DNA of 64,000 nt from Streptomyces sp. BHT-5-2 (GTDB lineage Bacteria > Actinomycetota > Actinomycetes > Streptomycetales > Streptomycetaceae), in contig NZ_CP081497.1 in assembly GCF_019774615.1 (NCBI RefSeq), positions 2,542,001 through 2,606,000 on the forward strand, read 5' to 3'. The notes below the pieces were generated by a model that worked only from the letters and a program-made list of their open reading frames with translations, was not told the DNA's origin and made no database searches. Of this stretch, positions 42,569-51,946 are shown in pieces. A program made the translations under genes and the position numbers. How positions within the stretch are numbered: position 1 is the first letter of the stretch; each line of letters starts with the position of its first letter.

Positions 42569-45500
42569 CCGACGTGGACAACACGGTGGCGGTCGTGGGC
42601 CTTGCCCTGCGGGTGCCAGGTGCCGCGGACCCGGAGACCTTCTGGTCGGGCCTCGCCGACGGCCGGGTCAGCCTGCCCGCGGCGCGGTCCGCGGGGGAGA
42701 CCGGCGGCCCCCTCCAGGCGGGGCAGATCGACCGGTTCGCCGAGTTCGACGCGGAGCTGTTCGGCATGTCCCGGGCCCAGGCCGCGGTGACGGACCCGCA
42801 GCACCGGGTCCTCACCGAGCTGGTGTGGCAGGCGCTCGAGGACGCCGGGATCGACCCCGGGGCCGGCACCGACCGGGTGGGTGTGTTCGCCGGGTGCGGC
42901 CCGGACGCGTATCTGCACGCGAACGTGCTCGGGGACGAGCAGCTGGTGCGGGTGCAGGGGCAGGAGCAGATCCAGCTCGGCAACTCCCGTGACTTCCTCG
43001 CCACCGCTGTCTCCTACCGGCTCGGCCTGACCGGGCCGAGCATGACCGTGCAGACCGCCTGCTCGACGTCGCTGGTCGCGGTGCACCAGGCCGTGCGGAG
43101 CCTGCTCACCTACGAGTGCGACATCGCGGTGGCGGGCGGCGTCACGATCCACCCGGTGGAGCAGCCGACATACGAGTTCACCGAGGGCGGCATCGTCTCC
43201 CCGGACGGCCGCTGCCGCGCCTTCACCGAGGGAAGCCTGGGCACCGTGCCGGCGAGCGGTGCCGGAGTCGTGGTGCTGCGCCGTGCGGCCGACCTCGATG
43301 AGCACGGTGCGAGCGGTGTCCGCGCGCACATCGTCGGCAGCGCGGTCAACAACGACGGCGCCGACCGCATGAGTCTGGTGTCACCAAGTCCCCGTGGCCA
43401 GGCGGACGTTATCCGCGAGGCCCTCGAATCGGCGGGACTCTCGGCCGCCGACGTGGGCTACATCGAGACTCACGGCACCGGCACCGTCCTCGGCGACCAG
43501 ATCGAACTCGCCGCCCTCGCCGAGGTGTACGGCACCGAGTACGGACAAGCCCCGTGCGCGCTCGGCGCGGTGAAGCCGAACATCGGCCACTGCGACACGG
43601 CGGCCGGTGTGGTCGGCCTCATCAAGACGGTGCTCGCGGTGCGGGAGCGCACCGTGCCGCCGACCCCGGCGCAGCCGGGCGACGGCCCCGACGTGGCGCT
43701 CGGCTCGCCCCGCTTCTTCATCCCGCGCAAGGCCGAGCCCTGGGGCGACGAGCTTCCCCAGTACGCGGCGGTGAGCTCCTTCGGCCTTGGCGGTACGAAC
43801 GCCCACGTCATCGTGGCACCCGCGCGCACACCGCAGCCGGAGGAGCCGTCTGTTGTACGGAACCCCGGCACCGCCGTCCTCTCCGCCGCGACCGACAACG
43901 CGCTGCGGGACAAGGCCCGTTCACTCGCCCACTGGCTCCAGGGCCCGGGCACGGACACCCCGCTCGCCGACATCCTCGGGACCCTGAAGCACAACCGGCG
44001 CCCCCTCGACCGGCGCTGGGCGGCCGCCCTGCCCGCCGACGAGACCGCGGCCCGCGAGCGACTGCGCGACGAACTGACCACGCTCGCTGAAGGGGGCGGC
44101 CGGACCCAGGGCGCCGTCGCCCAGCCGACCGTGGCCGCCCTGTTGCCGGGCCAAGGCGTGTCCCTGGCCGGAGTCGGAACCTCGTACGCGGCCGTGGACG
44201 ACGCATTCCGCGCGGACGTCGGCACACTGACCGCGGAGGTGGCCGCCGCCGGTGGCCCCGATCTGAGCACCTTCGGGGAGTGGGCCGCCGACGACCCGCG
44301 CTTGACGGACACCGCCGTCGTCCAGCCCGCGCTGTTCGTTCTGGGCACGGCGGCGCTGCGGCTCCTGGAGCGCCGCGGCATCAGGCCCGGGCTCCTTCTC
44401 GGGCACAGCGTCGGCGAGTTGACGGCCGCGGCCCACGCCGGAGTCCTCACCGCCGGCGAGGCCGCCGCCGCCGTCGTCGAGCGCGGCAGGCTGATGGCGG
44501 GCGCCCCACAGGGCGCGATGACGGCCGTGCGCGCGGACGAGAGCACTGCTCTCGGACTCGCCGACGGCCTTCCGGTGGACGTGTGTGGACTCAACGCGCC
44601 CGACAACACCGTCCTCGGCGGCGCTCCCGACGCGGTGAGCGAGCTGGAGCACCGGTGCCGCGACCGGGGTATCGCCGTGACCCGCCTCGCCACCAGCCGG
44701 GCATTCCACTCCCGGACGATGACGGAGGCGGCGGATGAATTCGCCCGGTTCCTGGGACAGTTCACGCTGCGTACACCGTCGCAGGACCTGACCATCCTCT
44801 CCAACCTCACCGGCGCGCCCCTGACCGCCGAGCAGGCCACCGACCCCGGCTACTGGGCGCGGCAACTGCGCTCCACCGTGCGCCTCGACGACGCGCTGCG
44901 GAGCCTCCTGAACGCCAGACCCGATGTCGTGCTCGGCCTCCACCGAGGCAAGACCATGACCAACCTCGCCCGGCAGGAAGCGCGGCGCCAGGGCAACTCC
45001 CCGCTGATCACCGACCTCTTCGGGGTCAAGGAGGCCGAGGAGGGCGCGGAGCCGCTCGCCGTCCAGGACGCCCTCGCCCAACTGTGGACGGCCGGATGCC
45101 CGCTGGACCTCGGCATCCCGCACCCCGGCCGGACGGTCCGGCTGCCCCCCTACCCCTTCGCCGACACCAGGCACTGGGTGGACGCGGTCCGCACGCCCGA
45201 GCGCCGGACGTCCGCAGGCAACGTACAGACCGCGGGCAACGTACAAGAAGGGGTCATCGAGCCCCAGCCGCAGGCTGAGGGGGAGCCCGAGGCAGCCACG
45301 GAGGACGGCACCGTCGCCGTCATCGCCTCCCTCTGGCAGAGCGCCTTCGGTGGCGACCCGCTCCGTCCCGAGGACAACTTCTTCTCCCTGGGCGGCACTT
45401 CGCTCCAGGCGGCCCAGCTCATCACGGTCGTCAACAACGAACTGCTCCTGAACATGCGCCTCCAGGACCTGTACGAGAACTCGTCCCTCGGTGACTTCGC

Positions 45501-45600
45501 GGCGCGCGCCGACGCCCTGGTCGCCGAGCGCGACGACGACGAACTGCTGCGGCTGCTCGACGAGATCGAGAACGGCGGCGGCCTGGAGGGAGAGTCATGA
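42565..45600 (+). CDS. Type I PKS module KS-AT-ACP, malonyl-type
   Basis: A 1011-residue module. Ketosynthase ~5-420: Cys166 in VQTACSTSLVAVH, His in IETHGTGTVLGD, and VKPNIGHCDTAAG. Acyltransferase ~505-810: LLPGQGVSL and LLGHSVGELTAA (Ser615). The SRAFHS segment matches the HAFH-type motif of malonyl-specific domains rather than YASH. ACP ~915-985: FFSLGGTSLQAAQL (Ser946). No ketoreductase, dehydratase or enoylreductase is present, so it should extend the chain by a beta-keto C2 unit. The ATG overlaps the NRPS stop. The ACP is followed directly by the monooxygenase gene. Confidence 0.94.
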   Translation: MTDVDNTVAVVGLALRVPGAADPETFWSGLADGRVSLPAARSAGETGGPLQAGQIDRFAEFDAELFGMSRAQAAVTDPQHRVLTELVWQALEDAGIDPGAGTDRVGVFAGCGPDAYLHANVLGDEQLVRVQGQEQIQLGNSRDFLATAVSYRLGLTGPSMTVQTACSTSLVAVHQAVRSLLTYECDIAVAGGVTIHPVEQPTYEFTEGGIVSPDGRCRAFTEGSLGTVPASGAGVVVLRRAADLDEHGASGVRAHIVGSAVNNDGADRMSLVSPSPRGQADVIREALESAGLSAADVGYIETHGTGTVLGDQIELAALAEVYGTEYGQAPCALGAVKPNIGHCDTAAGVVGLIKTVLAVRERTVPPTPAQPGDGPDVALGSPRFFIPRKAEPWGDELPQYAAVSSFGLGGTNAHVIVAPARTPQPEEPSVVRNPGTAVLSAATDNALRDKARSLAHWLQGPGTDTPLADILGTLKHNRRPLDRRWAAALPADETAARERLRDELTTLAEGGGRTQGAVAQPTVAALLPGQGVSLAGVGTSYAAVDDAFRADVGTLTAEVAAAGGPDLSTFGEWAADDPRLTDTAVVQPALFVLGTAALRLLERRGIRPGLLLGHSVGELTAAAHAGVLTAGEAAAAVVERGRLMAGAPQGAMTAVRADESTALGLADGLPVDVCGLNAPDNTVLGGAPDAVSELEHRCRDRGIAVTRLATSRAFHSRTMTEAADEFARFLGQFTLRTPSQDLTILSNLTGAPLTAEQATDPGYWARQLRSTVRLDDALRSLLNARPDVVLGLHRGKTMTNLARQEARRQGNSPLITDLFGVKEAEEGAEPLAVQDALAQLWTAGCPLDLGIPHPGRTVRLPPYPFADTRHWVDAVRTPERRTSAGNVQTAGNVQEGVIEPQPQAEGEPEAATEDGTVAVIASLWQSAFGGDPLRPEDNFFSLGGTSLQAAQLITVVNNELLLNMRLQDLYENSSLGDFAARADALVAERDDDELLRLLDEIENGGGLEGES

Positions 45601-46763
45601 CCGAGCTGTCCCAGCGGCTGCAGGCGCTCACGCCCGAACAGCGCAAGCGCCTGAGCGAGAACCTGCGCCGCCGTGACGCGCGCGCGGTGGCCCCGGCGGC
45701 CGAGGCCACGGCCGGTCCTGCCCTGCTCCCGGACCGGCAGAGCCTCTACTTCTTCGCCAGCGCCGACGCCCACGAGGCCCGCGACTACTACCCGCTCGTG
45801 CTCGAGGCCGCCGCCCTCGCGGACCGGGCCGGACTGCACGCGATCTGGCTCCCGGAACGGCACTTCGTGGACTTCGGCGGCTTCTCGCCGAACCCCGCGG
45901 TCCTCGGCGCCGCCGTGGCCGCGACGACCACCCGCCTGGGCATCCGGGCGGGCAGCGTCGCCGCGCCGCTCCAGCACCCGGCCCGGATCAGCGAGGACTG
46001 GGCCCTGGTGGACAACCTGTCGGGCGGGCGGGTCGGCATCTCCTTCGCCAGCGGCTGGCACCCGGACGACTTCGTCCTCGCCCGCGAGGACTTCGCCGAC
46101 CGGCGCGAGGTGACCGCGCGCACGATGGAGCAGGTCCGCGCCCACTGGCGCGGCGAGGCCGTGTGCTACCCCACCACGGCGGGCGGCGAGGCCGAGGTGC
46201 GCATCCAACCGCGGCCGGTACAGGTCGAGTTGCCGGTCTGGCTCACCGCCGCGGGCAACCCGGCGACCTTCGAATCCGCGGGCCGTGCGGGCTACGGCAT
46301 CATGACTGCCCTCCTTGGCCAGACGCTCAAGGGGCTGCGCGAGAACATCGCCCGCTACCGCGCCGCCTGGCGCGAGGCGGGCCACGCGGGCGACGGCGAC
46401 GTGGTCGTCATGGTCCACGCGCACGTCAGCGACCGCCCGGACCTCGAAGAGTTCCTGCGGCCCGCGATGCACTCCTACCTCCGGTCCTTCCGCAGCCAGA
46501 CCACGGCCGCCGACCAGGACGAGGAGGTCCTCCTGGAGAGCGCCTACCTCGACTTCCTGCACGGGCCCTCGCTCCTTGGCACACCGGCCAAGGCCCGGGC
46601 CGTCCTCGCCGAACTGCGCGAGGCGGGCGCCGACGAGGTCGGCCATCTCATCGACTTCGGCCTGCCCGCCGCCGATGTCGTGGCAGCCCTGCCCCAGTTG
46701 CTCGCCCTCTCCGACTCCAAGGACCAGGACGGCGCCGAAGCCCCGCAAGGAGCGCGCATATGA
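45597..46763 (+). CDS. Luciferase-like FMN monooxygenase, MupA/Atu3671 type
   Basis: A 388-residue TIM-barrel flavin-dependent monooxygenase. Residues 1-35 are a coil or docking-like helix (LSQRLQALTPEQRKRLSENL). The barrel begins at LYFFASADAHEARDYYPLVL and includes IWLPERHFVDFGGFSPNPAV, RLGIRAGSVAAPLQHPARIS, and VGISFASGWHPDDFVLARED. This subfamily is usually embedded in or next to NRPS/PKS lines, where it oxidises carrier-bound intermediates. It overlaps both neighbours by 4 bases, lying between the PKS ACP and a C-PCP-E protein. Alpha- or beta-hydroxylation of a tethered chain is the best guess. Confidence 0.9.
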   Translation: MTELSQRLQALTPEQRKRLSENLRRRDARAVAPAAEATAGPALLPDRQSLYFFASADAHEARDYYPLVLEAAALADRAGLHAIWLPERHFVDFGGFSPNPAVLGAAVAATTTRLGIRAGSVAAPLQHPARISEDWALVDNLSGGRVGISFASGWHPDDFVLAREDFADRREVTARTMEQVRAHWRGEAVCYPTTAGGEAEVRIQPRPVQVELPVWLTAAGNPATFESAGRAGYGIMTALLGQTLKGLRENIARYRAAWREAGHAGDGDVVVMVHAHVSDRPDLEEFLRPAMHSYLRSFRSQTTAADQDEEVLLESAYLDFLHGPSLLGTPAKARAVLAELREAGADEVGHLIDFGLPAADVVAALPQLLALSDSKDQDGAEAPQGARI

Positions 46764-49700
46764 CCCGCGACCGCTCGGCCGCCGCCCGCTTGGCCGGCCT
46801 CGACCCCGCCCAGCGCGCCGCCCTCGCCGCCCGCCTCGCCGCCGCCCGGTCGGGCCCGCCGCTGCGCACCAGGCCAGGACCACGCGACCGCTTCCCGCTC
46901 GGCATGGATCAGGAGCGCCTCTGGATCCTCGACCAGTTGGACCCCGGCACCACCACCTACACCCTCGGCTTCGGCCTCCGCTTCCACGGCGCCTTCGACC
47001 TGGATGTCTTCACCCGGGCCGCACACGCCGTGGCCCGCCGCCACGAGCTGCTGCGCTCCGGCGTCGAGACCGAGGACGGAAAACCCTACCTCAAGGTCCA
47101 CGAGGACCGGGGCGCCGACGTCACCTTCACCGACGTGTCCGAAGGACCCGCCGACCACGAGCACGTCGAGGAGCGCCGGGCCGCGTTCGTCGCCGAGCAG
47201 GTGAGCCGTCCCTTCGACCTGCGCGACGACCCCGTGCTCAGGCTCGCGGTCGGTCGGGTCGCGGACGGCGACCACCAAGTGGTCCAGACGATGCCCCACT
47301 CGTTCACCGACCAGTGGTCCTATGTCCGCCTCAACCACGAGCTGATCGAGCACTACCGCGCCTACCTCGAAGGCGCCGACCCTGAAGTCCCGGACCTCCC
47401 GGTCCAGTTCGGCGACTATGCCCAGTGGCAGCGCGACTACTTCGCCAGCCCGAAGGGTGCGGAGCACCGCGCCTTCTGGCGTACGTATCTCGACGGTGCC
47501 CCCACGCGGCTTCCGCTGCCCTACGACGCCACGCCCGACACCTCTGACCACGCGGGCGAGCAGTACAACTTCATCCTGAACGAGGACGTGGCCGCCGCCT
47601 TCACCGCCCGTGCCGGCGAGGCGCGCACCACCATGGCCACCGCGATGACCGCCGCGTACGTCGCGCTCCTGCACGAGGAGACCGGCGCCCGCGACATCGT
47701 CGTCGGTGTGCCGAGCGTCACCAGGGGCGAGGACGCCGTCCAGGACCTCATCGGCTTCCTGCTCACCAATGTGCCGATCCGCGTGCGCCTACCGGAGAAC
47801 CCCACGCCCGCCCAGACACTCGCCGCCACGGTCGAGGGCTCTATGGCGGTCGCCGACCACCGCGAGGTGCCGTTCGGCGAGATCGTCGAGGCGGTCGCGC
47901 CGAACCGCGCGGTGACTCAGTACCCACTCCTGCAGACGATGCTGGTCCAGCTCAACCTCGGCGACTCGGTCCTGTTCAAGGTGCCCGGCGCCGACGTCTA
48001 CGCCAACGCCGTGCCCGAGGGCATCTCCTCGATGGACATGACCGTGGCGTGGTGGCAGGTCAACGGCCTCATGTACGGGCGCATCGAGTACCGCACCGCT
48101 CTCTTCCTGCCGTCCACCATCGAGCGCATGGCGCGCCGCCTGCTCCAGCTCGTGGAGCTCTTCGCGACGTCGCCCGACACGCCGCTGCGCACCCGGTCTG
48201 TGCCTCCGGTCCCGCCCGTGGCGTCGGTCCTGTCCGCGCCCGCCGAGCACGGCAGCGCGCCCGTGGAGGGACTCGACCGCGTCGAGCGGGCCTGGTGCGA
48301 GGCCCTCGGTGTGTCCGAAGCCGGCCCCGGGGATGTGTTCTTCGAGGTGGGCGGGACCTCCCTGCTCGCCGTGCGCCTGACGCACCTGCTCAAGGCCGAG
48401 GGGTTCACGCTCACGCTCCGGGACGTCTTCAGCAACCCCACGCTCGGCGCGCTCGCCCAGGTGCTGCTCACCCGGGACCGCCGAGTTGCGGGAGAGGACG
48501 GCGCGTTGCCGCTCGGCCCGCTCGGTCCCGAGCAGCAGCTCTTGTACCAGGCCGGGCTCGACCGGGTCGAGTCCTTCGCGCACACCTTCGTCCTGAAGGC
48601 CGAGGAGCCTTTGGACGCCGCCCGGTTGGAAGCCGCCGTAAAGGCGGTGGTCGCCGCCCACCCCGGACTGTCCACGGAGTTCCGCACGAGCCCCGAGGGG
48701 CGCCGTGCCCGCGTCGGCAGCCGCTGGTCGTGGAGCACCGAGGCCCCGGGGAGCGAGCCCCGTCAGGTCGCGGCCGCCCAGCGCGCGGCGTTCGACGCGG
48801 AGAGCGGGGCGCTCTTCGCCGTCAGCCTGATCCCGGGCGCAAGCACCCTGGACCAGGGCGTCGAGAGCGCTCCGGACCAGGTCGTCATCAGCGCCAACCA
48901 CCTGGTGATCGACGGCATGTCCTGGGGCATCGTCGTCGCCGACCTGGCCCGCGCCTACCGCGGCCGGGCCCTCATCGCCGAACCGGCCGGAGCGCTGGAG
49001 TACGCCGCCGCGCTGCACGCCGTCGACCCCGCCGCGCAGGCCGACTTCTGGATCGGACACCTCGCCGCCGTCCGCCCCATGGACTGGGGCACGCCCGAAG
49101 CAGCCGAAGGAGTACGGCAGTTCGAGGTCACCGTGCCGCTCGCCGGACGGCACGGATCGCTCCAGGCTGAGGCGTTCACCGCCGTCGCCCGGGCCCTGCG
49201 GCCGCACACCGAAGAGGTCGTGGTCTCCACGATCGGACTCGGCCGTGAGCCGCTGACCGCGCTGCGGACCTGGGACCCCACCCGCGCCGTCGGCTACTAC
49301 TCCTGCCCCTACCCCCTGCACCTGCCGCTCACCGGCGGCACAGCCCAGGACGACCTCGCGGCTGTCGACACCGCTCTGCGCCACATCCCCGACGGCGGCA
49401 AGGTCTACGGCCTGCTGCGCACCTCCGCCGACACCGAACTCCGGGCCCGCTTCGAGGGGCTGCCCACGCCGCGCGTCGTCGTCAACTACCTCGGCGCCCT
49501 CGCCGATCCGGCCGACGGGAGCGAAGGACTGTTCACCGGCGGAGGCGAGTTCGCCGCCGACGCGTACGAGCAGGCGGGACGCGACGTGGACCTGGACGTG
49601 GCCTTCGGGATCCGGGGAGGCGAGGCGGTCTTCCGCTGGCTCTTCGACCCGGCCCGCGTCGCCGAGACCACCGTCCGCGAGGCCGCGGCCCGCGCCGCCG

Positions 49701-49828
49701 CCGACCTCACGACGCTCCTTGAGGCACACGGCGACCCCGACGACGTACCCGGCATCACCGGGGTGTCGGAGGAGCGGATGAATCAACTCTTCGCCGAACT
49801 CAGCGACGTACGCCTGGAGCAGCCGTGA
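46760..49828 (+). CDS. NRPS C-PCP-E without adenylation domain
   Basis: A 1022-residue protein. Condensation domain ~40-490, with a degenerate motif QTMPHSFTDQWS: the second His and the Asp remain, while the first His and final Gly are changed. PCP ~505-570 with FFEVGGTSLLAVRL (Ser ~532). The second condensation-like domain (~580-1010) is an epimerase: SANHLVIDGMSWGIV, VGYYSCPYPLHL, and VVVNYLGAL are the E-domain motifs. No A domain is present, so the PCP must be loaded in trans, perhaps by the free A domain at 58873. The epimerase implies a D-residue in the product. The N-terminal linker matches the coil at the start of the preceding monooxygenase. Confidence 0.88.
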   Translation: MTRDRSAAARLAGLDPAQRAALAARLAAARSGPPLRTRPGPRDRFPLGMDQERLWILDQLDPGTTTYTLGFGLRFHGAFDLDVFTRAAHAVARRHELLRSGVETEDGKPYLKVHEDRGADVTFTDVSEGPADHEHVEERRAAFVAEQVSRPFDLRDDPVLRLAVGRVADGDHQVVQTMPHSFTDQWSYVRLNHELIEHYRAYLEGADPEVPDLPVQFGDYAQWQRDYFASPKGAEHRAFWRTYLDGAPTRLPLPYDATPDTSDHAGEQYNFILNEDVAAAFTARAGEARTTMATAMTAAYVALLHEETGARDIVVGVPSVTRGEDAVQDLIGFLLTNVPIRVRLPENPTPAQTLAATVEGSMAVADHREVPFGEIVEAVAPNRAVTQYPLLQTMLVQLNLGDSVLFKVPGADVYANAVPEGISSMDMTVAWWQVNGLMYGRIEYRTALFLPSTIERMARRLLQLVELFATSPDTPLRTRSVPPVPPVASVLSAPAEHGSAPVEGLDRVERAWCEALGVSEAGPGDVFFEVGGTSLLAVRLTHLLKAEGFTLTLRDVFSNPTLGALAQVLLTRDRRVAGEDGALPLGPLGPEQQLLYQAGLDRVESFAHTFVLKAEEPLDAARLEAAVKAVVAAHPGLSTEFRTSPEGRRARVGSRWSWSTEAPGSEPRQVAAAQRAAFDAESGALFAVSLIPGASTLDQGVESAPDQVVISANHLVIDGMSWGIVVADLARAYRGRALIAEPAGALEYAAALHAVDPAAQADFWIGHLAAVRPMDWGTPEAAEGVRQFEVTVPLAGRHGSLQAEAFTAVARALRPHTEEVVVSTIGLGREPLTALRTWDPTRAVGYYSCPYPLHLPLTGGTAQDDLAAVDTALRHIPDGGKVYGLLRTSADTELRARFEGLPTPRVVVNYLGALADPADGSEGLFTGGGEFAADAYEQAGRDVDLDVAFGIRGGEAVFRWLFDPARVAETTVREAAARAAADLTTLLEAHGDPDDVPGITGVSEERMNQLFAELSDVRLEQP

Positions 49829-51102
49829 ACGACACGCCCACCGAGTCCCGGCGGCGCGGCCCGCTCTCCGTCCTGCTGATCGCGCAGTACCTGTCCGCCT
49901 TCGGCAACGCGGTCACCATCGTGACCGTCCCGCTCTACGTCCTCGGGGCCACCGGCAGCTCGATCGCCACCGGCCTCGCCGGATTCGCCAACGCCCTGCC
50001 GCTGATCTTCGCGGGCGCGATCGGCGGGGTCTTCATCGACCGGATCGGCGGACGGCGCATGAGCGTCCTGTCCGACCTGTTCGCCGGAGTCCTCATCGGC
50101 CTCGTGCCGCTGCTCGACCAGACCACCGGCCTTCCGCTGCCCCTCCTCATGGCGCTGCTCTTCGGACGGACCGTTGTCGCCACACCCGCGCAGGCGGCCC
50201 GTCTGAGCCTGATCAAACCGCTCGCCGAGACGGCCGGCGTCCGCCTGGAGAGTGCCAACTCCTGGTTCCAGGCGGCCCCGCGCCTCGGCCTGGTGGTCGG
50301 CGCGCCGCTCGCCGGGCTCCTCGTCGCGGTGTCGGGTTCGGTCGCCGGCATGTACGTCGACTCGGCGACGTTCCTGATCGCCTCGGCCCTCGTGGGCTTC
50401 GCCGTACCACGCGGCCGTCCGGCCGCCTCGTCGGGCGAGAAGCTCGGATTCGTACGCCAGCTGACCGAGGGCATGGCCGTCGTCAGGACGATCCCGGTGA
50501 TCGGCGCGATGACCGCTTTCGTCTTCGTCACCAACTTCCTCGACGACGCCTTCACCCCGCTGATGCTGCCGGTGTACGCCAAGGAGATCCTCGGTAACGG
50601 CGAATACCTGGGCTGGCTCCTTGCCGCCTCCGGGGTCGGGGCCATCGCGGGCACCTTCCTCTACCCGCCGCTCAGCCGCCGCTTCCTGACCAGCCGCCGC
50701 TACACGCTGCTCGGCTGCTTCGCGGTCATCGCCGCGCTCCGGCTGCTGATGGTGGCGCACCCGGGTCTGTTCCTCATGGTCGCCCTCACCTTCGCCAGCG
50801 GCCTCGCGGCAGGCCCCCTCAATCCGGTCCTGAGCACCGTGATGCTGGAGCGCGTGCCCGAGGAGCTGCGGGGCCGGGTCTTCGGACTCTCCGGTGCCGT
50901 CGCGATGGCGGCAGCCCCCCTCGGCATCCTCTGCGCCGGATGGGCTGTCGACGGCGCGGGCCTGACCTGGGCGCTCGCCTGCTTCGGCACGGCGTACTTC
51001 GTACTGATCCTCGTGTCCCTGCGCAGTCGCGCCCTGCGCGACATGGACGCGGCACCCGCAGCAGAGGCCGGGGAGAAGGAGAAGGAGTCCGCCCATGGCT
51101 AG
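49825..51102 (+). CDS. MFS transporter (drug exporter type)
   Basis: A 425-residue membrane protein with about twelve hydrophobic helices and the motif A-like loop (GVFIDRIGGRRMSVLSD). The C-terminal tail is charged (AAEAGEKEKESAHG). It belongs to the MFS branch of macrolide- and enterobactin-type exporters. GTG 49825 overlaps the NRPS stop by 4 bases. Inside a biosynthetic operon its probable role is export of the product and self-protection. Confidence 0.9.
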   Translation: MNDTPTESRRRGPLSVLLIAQYLSAFGNAVTIVTVPLYVLGATGSSIATGLAGFANALPLIFAGAIGGVFIDRIGGRRMSVLSDLFAGVLIGLVPLLDQTTGLPLPLLMALLFGRTVVATPAQAARLSLIKPLAETAGVRLESANSWFQAAPRLGLVVGAPLAGLLVAVSGSVAGMYVDSATFLIASALVGFAVPRGRPAASSGEKLGFVRQLTEGMAVVRTIPVIGAMTAFVFVTNFLDDAFTPLMLPVYAKEILGNGEYLGWLLAASGVGAIAGTFLYPPLSRRFLTSRRYTLLGCFAVIAALRLLMVAHPGLFLMVALTFASGLAAGPLNPVLSTVMLERVPEELRGRVFGLSGAVAMAAAPLGILCAGWAVDGAGLTWALACFGTAYFVLILVSLRSRALRDMDAAPAAEAGEKEKESAHG

Positions 51103-51946
51103 GACCGACGTGAACAGGGCGGGACGGCTCGAAGGCAAGGTCGCCGTCATCACCGGCGCGGGGCGTGGCGTCGGCCGCAGCTGTGCCACCGCCTTCGCCG
51201 CCGAGGGTGCCGACCTGGTCCTGGTGGACGTTCCCGCCGACATCCCCGAGGTGCCTTATCCGCTGGCCGGCGAGAGCCAGCTGCACCACACGGCCGAGGA
51301 GTGCCGCAAGCACGGCGTCGAGGTCCTCACCGTCCCCGCCGACGTGCGGGATCTGGACGCGCTGACGGTCGTGCGGGAGCGGGCCGTCGGCCGCTTCGGG
51401 CAGGTCGACGCGCTCGTCAACAACGCGGGCGTGGTGGCCCCTTCGGGCCGTCCCGTGCACGAGACCAGCGAGGAGGAGTGGCAGCTGCTCCTCGACATCG
51501 ACCTCAGCGGGGCCTGGCGGATGACGAAGCTGTTCGCGCCGCTCCTGACCGAGCGCCGTGCGGGATCCATCGTGAACATCGCGTCCACCGCCGGGCTCGT
51601 CGGCTACCGGAACTTCGCGGGGTACGTCGCCGCCAAGCACGGCCTCATCGGCCTCACCAGGGCCTCCGCGCTGGACTACGCGCCCTTCAAGGTCCGTGTG
51701 AACGCCGTGTGCCCCGGCAACATCCGCGACGATCCGGCCGCTGAGGGGCGCATGCTCTCCGAGGTCGCCCGCGCCCTGGACGTCCCGCTCGTCGGGCACG
51801 AGGCGCTCTTCACCGAACAGCAGCCCATGAACACCCTGGTGGACCCCGCCGACGTGGCCGAGGCCGCGCTCTGGCTCTCCTGCGACGCCACGCGCCACGT
51901 CACGGGCTCCACCGTGACCGTTGACGCGGGATACACGGTGCGCTGA
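51095..51946 (+). CDS. SDR oxidoreductase, mycofactocin-coupled type
   Basis: A 283-residue short-chain dehydrogenase. VAVITGAGRGVGRSCA is the cofactor motif (TGxxxGxG), DALVNNAGVV the NNAG, Ser in NIASTAGLVG, and Tyr/Lys in FAGYVAAKHG. The insertion VDVPADIPEVPYPLAGESQL after the second strand is typical of SDRs with tightly bound NAD that depend on mycofactocin. If so, its electrons go to the mycofactocin system, encoded elsewhere. It overlaps the MFS gene by 8 bases. It may oxidise a hydroxyl set by the monooxygenase or SHMT-like enzyme. Confidence 0.88.
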   Translation: MARTDVNRAGRLEGKVAVITGAGRGVGRSCATAFAAEGADLVLVDVPADIPEVPYPLAGESQLHHTAEECRKHGVEVLTVPADVRDLDALTVVRERAVGRFGQVDALVNNAGVVAPSGRPVHETSEEEWQLLLDIDLSGAWRMTKLFAPLLTERRAGSIVNIASTAGLVGYRNFAGYVAAKHGLIGLTRASALDYAPFKVRVNAVCPGNIRDDPAAEGRMLSEVARALDVPLVGHEALFTEQQPMNTLVDPADVAEAALWLSCDATRHVTGSTVTVDAGYTVR

